NCBI GenBank assembly: GCA_027485815.1
Contig: JAIXQE010000164.1
Location: forward strand, 1 to 53,486
Origin: Opitutaceae bacterium
GTDB taxonomy: Bacteria; Verrucomicrobiota; Verrucomicrobiia; Opitutales; Opitutaceae
Direction: 5' to 3'
Length of the DNA stretch: 53,486 nucleotides
Of the stretch, positions 42,638 to 50,995 are shown piece after piece. The notes beneath the pieces were generated by a model. It did not search any database. It was given only the letters and a program-made list of their open reading frames with translations, and was not told where the DNA came from. Numbering within the stretch: the first letter of the stretch is position 1; the number at the start of each line of letters is the position of its first letter. The translations under genes were made by a program, and so were the position numbers.

Positions 42638-43735
42638 ATGCCGCTCCCGCGTTTTTCCCCGCCCCAGACGTGGTACTCTCTGCTGCACGCCGCCCCGCTC
42701 CGGTCGCTGCACACCTTGGTTCGGACCGTGGAGGAGCGACGGCGTCCCGGCGGAGCACGGCCGTTCCGGCCGGCGGCGGAGCCCACGGCGGAGGCCTGTC
42801 CCGAGCAGGGTCCCCGGGCCGAGATCCGGCGCGAGGTCGGCCGGGGGCGGGTCCCGACGATCGTGCTGGGCGGTTTCGTGCCGGATGCCGGGGAGCAGAT
42901 CTTCCTCGTGCGGCGCTTCCTGCTCTCCGCCGGTGATGTCTACACGGTGCACTATCCCGTGCAGGGGTTCTCCCTGCCGCTGCTCCTCGCCCAGCTGGAC
43001 GACCTCGTCGCGGACCTGGTGGCGCGCGGAGAGCGGCCGGTCATCTTCGCGGTCAGTTTTGGCGCGGGCCTGGTCCTGGAGTGGCTCCGGCGCGCCCGCG
43101 CCCTAGGGGTGAGTCCGTCTCTGGGCGGGCTCGTGCTGGTGAGTCCCGTCGCCTGCGTGGCCGACGTCGTGGCCCCGGGTGCCGCCAAGCCGGGCTCTCT
43201 CATCGGGCGTGCGCTGAAGCCCTTCCTCGCCCAGGACCGGTCCCCGGGGGAGGCGGCGGTGGAGCGGGCGCGGGTGCTCTTCGCGCGGATGTTCGAGGCC
43301 GGGGCACAGAACCGCACCGCCCTCCGGCGCCTGATGACCGGGGAGGAGTTGCGCCGGCTCCACGAGGCCGTGCTGGGCACCATCCGCGGGCTCTCCGCCG
43401 AGGGGGCCACGGCCAGGATTCAGGCCCTGCGGGCGATGCAGGCCCCCACCGATTATTTTGCCGCCGGGCTCCTGCCCCTCACTTCGGCCCCGGCCCTCGT
43501 CCTCCTCGCCGAGCGCGAGGAGGGAATGCTGGACGCGGCGTCGCCGACGCTGTTCGCCTTCCGCCAAGCGCACCGCGCCTACTTCCCGCAGGGCGTGCTC
43601 CGGGAGATACGCGCTGCCCCCGGACAGCCGCCGGTGCAGCACGCCTCGCTCATCTTCCACGTCTTCGAGTTCCTGCCCTCCCTGCAGGCCTTTTACGCCC
43701 GCCTCCGGGCGCAACGCCTGCCGCTGGCCGCATGA
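42638..43735 (+). CDS. Alpha/beta-fold hydrolase, possibly lipid- or acyl-directed
   Basis: This is a 365-residue protein. ATG 42638, directly after a G-rich ribosome-binding stretch, was preferred over an upstream GTG at 42590. After a variable N-terminus the core begins 'VPTIVLGGFVPDAGEQIFLV' (oxyanion region) and has the nucleophile elbow AVSFGAG (Ser at about residue 140; the first Gly of GxSxG is replaced by Ala). Late candidates for the acid and base are in 'LVLLAEREEGMLDAAS' and 'PPVQHASLIFHVFEF'. No signal peptide is seen, so a cytosolic location is likely. The stop overlaps the GH3-like start by ATGA, so the two products probably act together. The substrate is unknown. Confidence 0.83.
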   Translation: MPLPRFSPPQTWYSLLHAAPLRSLHTLVRTVEERRRPGGARPFRPAAEPTAEACPEQGPRAEIRREVGRGRVPTIVLGGFVPDAGEQIFLVRRFLLSAGDVYTVHYPVQGFSLPLLLAQLDDLVADLVARGERPVIFAVSFGAGLVLEWLRRARALGVSPSLGGLVLVSPVACVADVVAPGAAKPGSLIGRALKPFLAQDRSPGEAAVERARVLFARMFEAGAQNRTALRRLMTGEELRRLHEAVLGTIRGLSAEGATARIQALRAMQAPTDYFAAGLLPLTSAPALVLLAEREEGMLDAASPTLFAFRQAHRAYFPQGVLREIRAAPGQPPVQHASLIFHVFEFLPSLQAFYARLRAQRLPLAA

Positions 43736-45321
43736 CGACCGCCGCCCGCCAGGGGGGGGAGGGGGGGGCCGCTTCCCTCGTGCAGGGGCTGGTGGCCTTC
43801 GGCGCTGGGATGGCGACGGCCCGGCTGCGGACCCGGCTGGCCCGGACCGGCGAGGCGGAGGCCGGGCAACGGGCCGCCGTCCGCCAGCTGCGCCGGGGCT
43901 GGGCGCGCACGGTCTTCGGCCGCGAGCACGGCCTCCACCCGGAGATGCGGGAGGCGGACTGGCTGGCCATCCCGCCCCGCCGCTACGAGGAGTTTCGGCC
44001 CTGGATCGATCGGATGAAGGGCGGCGAGGCCGACATCCTCTGGCCGGGCACCTGTCGTCATTTCGCCGTCTCGTCCGGCACCACGGCGGGGCGCACCAAG
44101 TATCTGCCGGTCACGTCGGCGCTGCTGCAGCACTTTCGTCGCGCGGGGCTCGACTCGCTTTTCCTCCACGCTGTCCGGGCAGGCCATCCCGGGATCTTCC
44201 GGGGACGCCATCTCTTTCTCGGGGGATCCACCGCGCTGAGTCCGGTGGCCGAGGTAAGCGGTGCCGGGGCCGTCTGCGGCGATCTGAGCGGCATCACGGC
44301 GCTCAACCTGCCCGCGTGGGCGGAACGGTACCTCTATGAGCCCGGCCGCGAGGTGGCCCTGATCGCGGACTGGCCCGCCAAGCTGGAGGCCATCGTGCAG
44401 CGGACGCGGACGCGCGATCTCACCCTCATCGCCGGGATTCCCAGTTGGCTGCTGATCCTGGCCGAGCGCGTCCGGGCGGTCACCGGGCGGGATACCCTCC
44501 GCGAGGTCTGGCCGCGCCTGCAGTGCATCGTCCACGGCGGGGTTCCGCTCGGGCCCTTCGCGCGGCAACTGGCCGACGTGGCGGGCCCGGGGGTTGCCTT
44601 CCACGAGGTCTATCCCGCCTCAGAGGGATTCATCGCGGCCCAGGAGGGCGAGGCGGCCGACGGCCTACGGCTGCTCACCGCGGCGGGCATCCAGTACGAG
44701 TTCCTCCCGTTGGCGCAGTATGACGAGGCCCGGCTGGATCAGTTGGCGGGGGCGATCCTGCCGCTGGCGGAGGCGCGTCCGGGGGTCGACTATGCCCTCG
44801 TGATGTCCACGCCGGGGGGGCTTTGCCGCTACGTGATTGGCGACGTGATCCGGTTCGTCACCGTGGATCCCCCGCGGCTGGTGTACCGGGGGCGCACCCG
44901 GCTGCAGCTGAGCGCGTTCGGGGAGCACGTGATCGAGCACGAGTTGACGGAGACCCTCGCGGAGGCCGGCGGCCGGATGAACCTCGCGGTGGCCAACTTT
45001 CACGTCGCCCCGCAGTTCGCCGCCGACGCGGCCACCGGGCGCCGGGGGCGCCACGAATGGATCATTGAGCTGACGGCCCCGCAGCCCGGATTGCCGCCTG
45101 ACCAGCTGGGCGCGCTGCTGGACGCGGGACTGCAGCGGCGCAACGAGGACTACGAAGCGAAACGGCGCGGCGGCGGGCTGGCGGCCCCGGAAGTCAGAGT
45201 GGTTGCTCCCGGAACCTTCGCCGGGTGGCTCCAACGGCGTGGGAAATGGGGCGGGCAGAACAAGATGCCGCGCTGCCGCAGTGATCGCGAGGTCGCGGAC
45301 GCGCTGGTTGAGGGGCGCTGA
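43732..45321 (+). CDS. GH3-family acyl-adenylating amido synthetase
   Basis: This is a 529-residue protein, ATG 43732 overlapping the hydrolase stop. GH3 signatures: ATP motif 'VSSGTTAGRTKYLPVT' (about residues 113-128), 'ITALNLPAWAERYLYEPG', 'FHEVYPASEGFIAAQEG' and 'GGLCRYVIGDVIRFVTVDP'. A small C-terminal lobe carries 'QLSAFGEHVIEHELTETLAE'. GH3 proteins adenylate a carboxylic acid and join it to an amino acid; the plant enzymes act on auxin and jasmonate. Bacterial substrates are largely unknown. Placement under a phosphate-type array next to a hydrolase suggests a product made when phosphate is scarce, perhaps an acyl-amino-acid lipid. That is speculation from context. Confidence 0.9.
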   Translation: MTTAARQGGEGGAASLVQGLVAFGAGMATARLRTRLARTGEAEAGQRAAVRQLRRGWARTVFGREHGLHPEMREADWLAIPPRRYEEFRPWIDRMKGGEADILWPGTCRHFAVSSGTTAGRTKYLPVTSALLQHFRRAGLDSLFLHAVRAGHPGIFRGRHLFLGGSTALSPVAEVSGAGAVCGDLSGITALNLPAWAERYLYEPGREVALIADWPAKLEAIVQRTRTRDLTLIAGIPSWLLILAERVRAVTGRDTLREVWPRLQCIVHGGVPLGPFARQLADVAGPGVAFHEVYPASEGFIAAQEGEAADGLRLLTAAGIQYEFLPLAQYDEARLDQLAGAILPLAEARPGVDYALVMSTPGGLCRYVIGDVIRFVTVDPPRLVYRGRTRLQLSAFGEHVIEHELTETLAEAGGRMNLAVANFHVAPQFAADAATGRRGRHEWIIELTAPQPGLPPDQLGALLDAGLQRRNEDYEAKRRGGGLAAPEVRVVAPGTFAGWLQRRGKWGGQNKMPRCRSDREVADALVEGR

Positions 45322-45339
45322 GCCGCCCGCCTAACGGCC

Positions 45340-45369
45340 AAAAAAAAGGCCGGCCCAAACGGGCCGGCC
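45340..45369 (-). terminator. Rho-independent terminator of the TonB-dependent receptor gene
   Basis: Minus-strand stem GGCCGGCCC / GGGCCGGCC with a 4-nt loop followed by eight T (A-run 45340-45347 on the plus strand), 16 bp after the receptor stop at 45386. The stem may also act as a weak stop for the convergent GH3 gene. Confidence 0.92.
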
Positions 45370-45385
45370 GGGAGGTCAGGTCGAC

Positions 45386-48172
45386 TCAGAGGCGCCAACG
45401 GACGCCGAAGTTGCCGGAGACGCCGTACTCCTCGAACTGCACGAAGCGCGAGGAGGTCTTGCCGAAGTAAACCCGGAAGGGCTCGTCGGTGAGGTTGAGG
45501 GCCTCGGCGTAGATCTCCCAGTTCCGGCTCAGGCGGTAGCTGGCGGAGAGATCCAGCTGGCGGTGGTCGTCCACCCAGCGATCCGTGGAGGCGTCGCCGC
45601 CCAGCGGCTCGTCCTCGCGGAGGCGCGGCGAGCGGAAGTTCAGCGCGAGGCGCAGGAAGAGGCCGCCGCGTTCGAAGGTGAGGGAGGCATTGCCGATCTC
45701 GCGGGACTGGCCGATGAACTCGATCCGCTCTCCGGGCCGGGTCGGGTAGGTCGCCTCGCTGTTGCTGCGGGTGTAGTTGGCCATGAAGCCCAGCCCGTTG
45801 AAGGGCGCGGGCAGCGAGCGGAACTGCTGCTGCCAGGCGAGCTCGAGACCCTCGATGTGCCCCTTCGGGCCGTTCACGAACGTCGTGAGGGTGTAGCCGG
45901 TGCCGGCGTCACCACCGGGCAGTTCCCGCTGGTAGGTGAAGTTCGAGATGTTCTTCCGGAAGACCGCGGCCGAGACGAGGCCGAGCGAGGGCAGGTAACG
46001 CTCGACGGAGGCGTCCCAGTTCACGGACTCCAGGGGGAGCAAGCGCGGATTGCCCTCGGTCACCCGGCGGGCCGTATCGTTCACGGTCCGGCGGAGGGCA
46101 CTGTCGTCGAAGGAGGGACGCGCGAGGGAATTGCTCCACGAGGCGCGGACGACGGTCTGGCGGTCGAGGTCGTACCGCAGGTGGAGGCCGGGGAGGAGGT
46201 TCTCATAGCTCCGGCCGCGCCGCACGGCCCGGACGGTGGTGCCGCTCAGCTCGTTGCCGCGGTTCTCGTAGCGGGTGCGCTCCAGGCGGGCACCGGCCAG
46301 CACGTTCAGCCGGCCGACGGTCGTGCCGCCCATCAGGTAGGCCGCGGTGATGTCCTCCGTGGATTCCCAGTCGTCCTGCACGCTCTCGAGGAGCAGGCGG
46401 GTGGGGACGAATCCGGCGCGGTTATCGGAGAAGGCCCGCAGCACCTTGGGCGTGCTGGCGCGGTAGCCGGAGGAGAAGAACGGATAGTCGTCCGGGGTCT
46501 GCCCCTCGAGCATCGAGGCGAAGGTGAAGGAGGCCGGCACCGTGTGGTCGACGGTCTCGTTGGCCGCGGACTTGTCCTTCTCGCGCAGCTGCAGGCCGAC
46601 CTTCACGTAGGCGGGAGCGTCCGCGAGCCGCAGGTTGCGGCGGGCGTTCACCCCGAGGTTGAGCTCGGACTCCTTACCGGGCGAGTTCACCAGCCGGAAG
46701 CGGCTGACTTCGCTGTACAGCGATGGGTCGGAAACATTGGCGCCCGTGACGGAGAAGTTGGGGGCATACATTCCGGGGGCGAAGGAGTAGGTCCAGGTGC
46801 TGGTGGTCGCCGGCTTGCGGAAGCGGACGGTGACTTCGTCGGGACGCTGCTCGTCGCCGCGTGACCAGCCGAGGCGCCCATCGAGCTGCCACGGCCCGGC
46901 GGTGCGCTCGAAGCCGGTCACCAGCGCCATGATGTACTGGTCCTTCTGGCGGTAGCGCATGTCGTGCCGCTCGCGGCGAAGGTTGGTCACGGTTGCACTG
47001 TTCGGGCTCAGGCTGCTGATGGTGCCCTCCAGGAAGGGAAGGGTGTAGACGTAGCGGATCTCGTGGTCGTTGAACTGGGAGAAAGTGCCGCGGAGGTACA
47101 GGTTGGTCTGGGCGTCCGGCCGGTACTCAATCGCCGAGGAAGCGCCGTAGCGGGTACGGGTGATTTCGTACTCGCGGAAGGCGATTCCGGTGAGGAACGG
47201 TGCAACGGTGCCCGCGGGGGCTCCCGGAACAGCCCGGAGCTGGTAGCCGCCATCCTCCTCAAAATTGTTGGTGCCGAAGCGGCGTGCCTGCCAATTCGGC
47301 GCGAAAATAAACCCCCACTTGCCGTCGGCCGAGCGGTCACTGTAGGTCACGCTGAACTTGCTGCTGAAGCGCTCCGCGAGGTGGTTGTATTGGCCCTGCG
47401 CCGTCGCTTGCAGTTGGCGTCCCTCCGCGTCAAAGGCGCTGCGGGTGCGCACATTGATGCTGCCGCCCAGCCCGTCCGCATCCATGTCCGGCGTGGGGAC
47501 CTTGGTGACCTCCACCGCCGCGAGCGAATCGGTCGGGAGAACGTCCAGCGACACGACCCGGTCTCCGCGCTCAGGGGTGGCAAGCGACACGCCGTTGAGA
47601 CGCACGCTGTTGAGGTCCGGCCGGATGCCCCGCACCACGATGAAGCGGCCCTCGCCCTGATCACGGTACAGCGCGAGGCCGGGGATGCGCTGCATCGTCT
47701 CGGCGACGTTCTGGTCGGCGAAGCGGCCGATTTCATCCGACGCGATGATGCTGGTCAGCGTGTCCGCGGCGCGCTGCTGGTTGAGTGCCCGGGCCGAGCC
47801 GACGGCGCTGCCGGCGATGACAAACTTGTCCATCGCCACGATCTCCGAACCGAAAGCGACGTCCGCTCGGGTGGTCGCCCCCGCGGCGACGGTCACACTG
47901 CGGGTCAATTCCGCGTAGCCGACGTAGCTGAAGACCAGCGTCCGGCTGCCCGCGGGGACCGCCGGCAGGCTGTAGTCGCCCGCGGCGTCCGCGAAGGCCG
48001 TGAGGCCGGTCTCGGCGACCGAGACGCGGGCGCCCGCCAGCGCGAGCCGGTTGCCGGCGTCGGTGATGCGGCCGGCGATGCCGCCGGTGCCCTGAGCCGC
48101 AAGGGTCAGGGCGAGTAAGGGGAAGAGCGCCGCAGTCAGGAAGCGGAGCCGTCGGGTAGGGTGAGCGATCAT
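45386..48172 (-). CDS. TonB-dependent receptor with carboxypeptidase-regulatory-like domain, next to pst
   Basis: This is a 928-residue protein with a signal peptide (MIAHPTRRLRFLTAALFPLL, cleavage near 'LAAQGTGG'). Residues about 27-110 form a CarboxypepD_reg domain ('GIAGRITDAGNRLALAGARV', 'DYSLPAVPAGSRTLVFSYVG'). The plug includes 'LNQQRAADTLTSIIASDEIG', 'RFADQNVAETMQRIPGLALY', 'IVVRGIRPDLNSVRLNGVSL', 'VEVTKVPTPDMDADGLGG'. The barrel closes with 'EEYGVSGNFGVRWRL'. The layout is similar to the receptor at 27137, so the two are probably paralogues. It diverges from pstS with an extensive repeat array between them and ends at a strong terminator. It is likely a phosphate-starvation receptor. 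Confidence 0.94.
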   Translation of the reverse strand: MIAHPTRRLRFLTAALFPLLALTLAAQGTGGIAGRITDAGNRLALAGARVSVAETGLTAFADAAGDYSLPAVPAGSRTLVFSYVGYAELTRSVTVAAGATTRADVAFGSEIVAMDKFVIAGSAVGSARALNQQRAADTLTSIIASDEIGRFADQNVAETMQRIPGLALYRDQGEGRFIVVRGIRPDLNSVRLNGVSLATPERGDRVVSLDVLPTDSLAAVEVTKVPTPDMDADGLGGSINVRTRSAFDAEGRQLQATAQGQYNHLAERFSSKFSVTYSDRSADGKWGFIFAPNWQARRFGTNNFEEDGGYQLRAVPGAPAGTVAPFLTGIAFREYEITRTRYGASSAIEYRPDAQTNLYLRGTFSQFNDHEIRYVYTLPFLEGTISSLSPNSATVTNLRRERHDMRYRQKDQYIMALVTGFERTAGPWQLDGRLGWSRGDEQRPDEVTVRFRKPATTSTWTYSFAPGMYAPNFSVTGANVSDPSLYSEVSRFRLVNSPGKESELNLGVNARRNLRLADAPAYVKVGLQLREKDKSAANETVDHTVPASFTFASMLEGQTPDDYPFFSSGYRASTPKVLRAFSDNRAGFVPTRLLLESVQDDWESTEDITAAYLMGGTTVGRLNVLAGARLERTRYENRGNELSGTTVRAVRRGRSYENLLPGLHLRYDLDRQTVVRASWSNSLARPSFDDSALRRTVNDTARRVTEGNPRLLPLESVNWDASVERYLPSLGLVSAAVFRKNISNFTYQRELPGGDAGTGYTLTTFVNGPKGHIEGLELAWQQQFRSLPAPFNGLGFMANYTRSNSEATYPTRPGERIEFIGQSREIGNASLTFERGGLFLRLALNFRSPRLREDEPLGGDASTDRWVDDHRQLDLSASYRLSRNWEIYAEALNLTDEPFRVYFGKTSSRFVQFEEYGVSGNFGVRWRL

Positions 48173-48236
48173 GGTGTCGGAGGTGAGTGGAGAGGGGCGC
48201 AGGTCCGGGAGGCCGGGGTCAATCGCGGCGGATCGC

Positions 48237-48296
48237 TGTCGCGGAGATGTGGCCCAAGCGTAACCTGAATGTCACCTGAGTGACGCGCGGGTGACG
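48237..48296. promoter_or_regulatory. Six-unit Pho-type array in the receptor/pstS gap
   Basis: TGTCGC (48237), TGTGGC (48248), CGTAAC (48259), TGTCAC (48270) lie in exact 11-bp register pointing right; after 4 bp, GTGACG (48280) and GTGACG (48291) are 11 bp apart and point left toward the receptor start at 48172. The two inner pairs fit best; the first two units are weaker. Confidence 0.75.
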
Positions 48297-48369
48297 GGGG
48301 AAGGTGGGGCGCGTCCGAGCCTTTCCGAGCGGCGCAATGCAGCTTGCGGGCTGCGCTTCTTCGTCCACT

Positions 48370-48397
48370 CGTAACGCTTTCGACGCGAATCCGTAAC
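48370..48397 (+). promoter_or_regulatory. Candidate Pho box for the pst operon
   Basis: CGTAAC (48370) and CGTAAC (48392) are identical hexamers 22 bp apart, with CGACGC in the middle 11-bp register (48381). They point to pstS, whose ATG is 193 bp downstream of the second hexamer. Confidence 0.7.
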
Positions 48398-48589
48398 AAT
48401 GCGCCGGCAGACTCTCCCCATGTCCTTCTCGTGGAGTTGTCCCAACACCGGGGCGGTAGCCTCGGTCAGTGCGCAGGCCCGTGTCGCGCGGACTCCGATC
48501 CGAAGCGCGAGGCCGGGCCGGGCTGTGCATGGGGTGCGCGCCGGTCAGCCGGACTGGGTCGCTGGGGCAGTTTTCGTCGCCACTCTGTC

Positions 48590-49393
48590 ATGAAATTCCC
48601 CGTCCTCTTCCTGCTGTTGTTGGCTGCTCCCGGGCTGCGTGGGGAGAAGCTGGTCATCAAGGGATCCGACACGCTGGGCGCGAAGCTGGTGCCCACCCTC
48701 GCCGAGGAATACAAGGCGACGCGCCCCGGGGTCGCCTTCGAAATTGCGGCCGAGGGGTCGACGACGGGGATCTCGGCCATCATCGAGGGCACGGCCCAGA
48801 TCGGGATGAGTTCGCGGGAGGCGAAGGCCACGGAGGTCTCCGCCGCCGCGGCGCGGGGCGTGCGCCTGAATGGCATCGTCGTGGCCTTCGATGGACTGGC
48901 CGTGATCGTTAATGCCCGCAACCCGATCGCCCGGCTCACCCCGCGGCAGGTCGAGCAGATCTTCGCGGGGGATGTCACCGACTGGTCCGCCGCGGGCGGC
49001 CGGCCGGGCAAGATCTCCGTCTATACCCGGAACACCTCCTCGGGGACGTATTCCGACTGGAAGGACCTTGCGATGCGCAAGCGCGACTACGCCCGGTCCT
49101 CGCAGAAACTGGCAGGCAACGAGCAGATCGTTGCCGAAGTGGCCCGGAACCCGAACGGCATCGGCTACGTCGGCCTGGCCTACCTCAAGGCGGCCGGGAT
49201 CAAGGTGCTGCCGATCAACGGGGTCGCGCCCACCCGGGAAAACATCTTGGGCAAGAAGTACGCCTACGCCCGGCCGACCTACTTCTATTGTAACGGGGAG
49301 CCGGCGGGTGAAGCCGCGCGGTTCGTGGAGTTCACCTTGGGTGACGGGGGGCAGGCGATCGCCGATCGCCTCGGCTTCGTGCCGGTACGTTGA
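48590..49393 (+). CDS. pstS: PstS phosphate-binding periplasmic protein
   Basis: This is a 267-residue protein with a signal peptide (MKFPVLFLLLLAAPGLRGEK). The phosphate-binding fold shows 'KLVIKGSDTLGAKLVPTLAE' at the N-terminus, 'IAAEGSTTGISAIIEGTAQI' and 'GMSSREAKATE' (Ser/Thr loop), 'TRNTSSGTYSDWKDL' (anion loop) and 'NPNGIGYVGLAYLKAAGIKV'. It binds phosphate and hands it to PstCA. It is shorter than the E. coli protein, as in the PstS-like group of many environmental bacteria. The MKF start was chosen for its signal peptide; the frame is open far upstream without a plausible start. pstC follows after 8 bp. Confidence 0.95.
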   Translation: MKFPVLFLLLLAAPGLRGEKLVIKGSDTLGAKLVPTLAEEYKATRPGVAFEIAAEGSTTGISAIIEGTAQIGMSSREAKATEVSAAAARGVRLNGIVVAFDGLAVIVNARNPIARLTPRQVEQIFAGDVTDWSAAGGRPGKISVYTRNTSSGTYSDWKDLAMRKRDYARSSQKLAGNEQIVAEVARNPNGIGYVGLAYLKAAGIKVLPINGVAPTRENILGKKYAYARPTYFYCNGEPAGEAARFVEFTLGDGGQAIADRLGFVPVR

Positions 49394-49401
49394 TCCAGCC
49401 C

Positions 49402-50991
49402 ATGTCTGCGACTGGTCCCCGCCCAACCCTGTTCGTCCGCCGCCGACTGCGGTTCCTTGGCTTGACGCCCGACGACGCGATCCGCGCGTTCTTCGGCGGC
49501 AACGCCGTGGTGGCGGTCGTGGTGCTGGCGCTGATCACGTACTTCCTCGTGCGGGAGGGGGCGGGCTTCTTCGGGCAAAACCGCCGCAATCTTGAGGTCT
49601 ACCGGCTGGCCGGGCTGGAATTCGTCGACCATCTCCGGGCGCAGGAGGAGGCGCATACGGCCCTCACGCGGCGGTTGTCGGAGCTGCGCCTGAAGGCGTT
49701 CGCCCGCCTGAGTGCCGGGACCGACGGGGCGGAGGCGGCCGAGCGGGCGCTGGCGGTGTTCGACGCCTACGCGGAGCGCTTTGGGGCGGCGATCGATCCC
49801 CTGCGGGCCTTGGGAAGCGAACTCGCCGAGGTCGCCACCGGCATCAAGACGAAGTTCATGGTCAATGAGGACCGCAAGGAGGAGCGGCGCCAGCTGATCG
49901 CGGAGGGAAAGGCCGGGGAGGCCGCCCGGGTCGGGGTGGTCCCGGTTGATTTCGCCGCCGAGGCGCGGCCGCTTTTGGCGGCGCGGGAGCGGCATCGGGA
50001 GGTCAATCGGGTGCTCGCGACGGAGTTGCTGGCGTTGCAGGCCGCCCCGCCCGCGCCGCCGGTGCCGGAGCTCCGGGATTTGCTCGAACGATTCGGCGCG
50101 GAGGTGCGTTCCTATGTGGCCGAATTGCCCGCCATCGAACGCCGACTCGAGACCTGGGACCAGGCCAAGCCCGTGGCCGCCGGGGAGGCGTTGCGCGCGT
50201 TTCTTTTCGGGCGGCAGTGGCTGACGGCCAGTTTCTGGCAGGATTGGTATGGGCTGCTGCCGCTGCTCACCGGTTCCCTGCTGGTCGCCGGCGTGGCCCT
50301 GACGTTGGCGGTTCCCCTCGGCGTGGGCGCCGCCATCTACGTCAACCAGTTCGCCTCCGTGCGGGAGCAGCGCGTGGTCAAGCCGGCCATCGAATTCATC
50401 TCGGCGTTCCCCTCGGTCGTCCTCGGGTTCTTCGGCATCGCGGTCCTCGGTGAGGTCCTGCGGCAGGTGTCGCAGCTTCCGTGGCTGGCCTGGGTCCCTG
50501 GCTTCCCCTTCAGCGAGCGGCTGAACGTGCTCACCGCGGGTTGCCTGCTCGCGCTGATCGCCGTTCCGACGATCTTCACTCTGGCGGAGGATGCGCTGAA
50601 CAACGTGCCCCGCGCCCTGCCCGAGGCCTCCCTCGCGCTCGGGGCTTCCCGCCTGCAGACCACCCTGCGCATCGTGTTCCCCGCGGCGCTGTCCGGGATC
50701 ATCTCCGCGGTCCTGCTCGGCCTCGGCCGGGTGATCGGGGAGACGATGGTGGTGCTGCTCTGCGCGGGGAACCGCATCGCGATTCCGGATTTCACCCAGG
50801 GGCTCGGCGTGATGGTCGAACCCGTGCACACGATGACGGGCATCATCGCGCAGGAGATGGGGGAGGTGGTCCGCGGCAGCATCCATTACCGCGCGCTCTT
50901 CATGGTCGGGCTGGTCCTCTTCCTGCTCTCCCTCGCGATCAACTTCCTCGCCCAGCGCATCCTCCGGCGCTACCGGCTGGCCCCCAGTTAA
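49402..50991 (+). CDS. pstC: PstC phosphate permease with large periplasmic helical insertion
   Basis: This is a 529-residue protein, far longer than the usual about 320. ATG 49402 was preferred to a TTG at 49390. The first membrane segment is at about residues 34-51. Residues about 60-265 form a hydrophilic, Glu/Arg/Ala-rich, mostly helical insertion before the permease proper, which resumes at '[20 protein letters not shown]'. The binding-protein-dependent transport domain follows, with '[20 protein letters not shown]', '[20 protein letters not shown]' and the EAA-type loop '[20 protein letters not shown]'. It forms the membrane channel with PstA. The insertion is probably periplasmic, since it follows the first helix. 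pstA follows after 4 bp. Confidence 0.94.
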   Translation: MSATGPRPTLFVRRRLRFLGLTPDDAIRAFFGGNAVVAVVVLALITYFLVREGAGFFGQNRRNLEVYRLAGLEFVDHLRAQEEAHTALTRRLSELRLKAFARLSAGTDGAEAAERALAVFDAYAERFGAAIDPLRALGSELAEVATGIKTKFMVNEDRKEERRQLIAEGKAGEAARVGVVPVDFAAEARPLLAARERHREVNRVLATELLALQAAPPAPPVPELRDLLERFGAEVRSYVAELPAIERRLETWDQAKPVAAGEALRAFLFGRQWLTASFWQDWYGLLPLLTGSLLVAGVALTLAVPLGVGAAIYVNQFASVREQRVVKPAIEFISAFPSVVLGFFGIAVLGEVLRQVSQLPWLAWVPGFPFSERLNVLTAGCLLALIAVPTIFTLAEDALNNVPRALPEASLALGASRLQTTLRIVFPAALSGIISAVLLGLGRVIGETMVVLLCAGNRIAIPDFTQGLGVMVEPVHTMTGIIAQEMGEVVRGSIHYRALFMVGLVLFLLSLAINFLAQRILRRYRLAPS

Positions 50992-50995
50992 GCCG

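Larger units (their letters stand above)
48173..48589. other. 417-bp divergent control region before pstS
   Basis: It contains two repeat arrays (48237-48296 and 48370-48397) and then about 190 bp up to the pstS ATG with no supported gene. The pstS start has no evident Shine-Dalgarno sequence. The 190-bp stretch would be an unusually long leader if the array at 48370 drives pstS. No second hairpin with T-tract was seen in it. Confidence 0.75.

Noticed and set aside
41231-42952. 573-codon open minus frame covering the phytase and the hydrolase start
   Set aside because: Overlaps two confident genes and two repeat arrays; composition is shadow-like.
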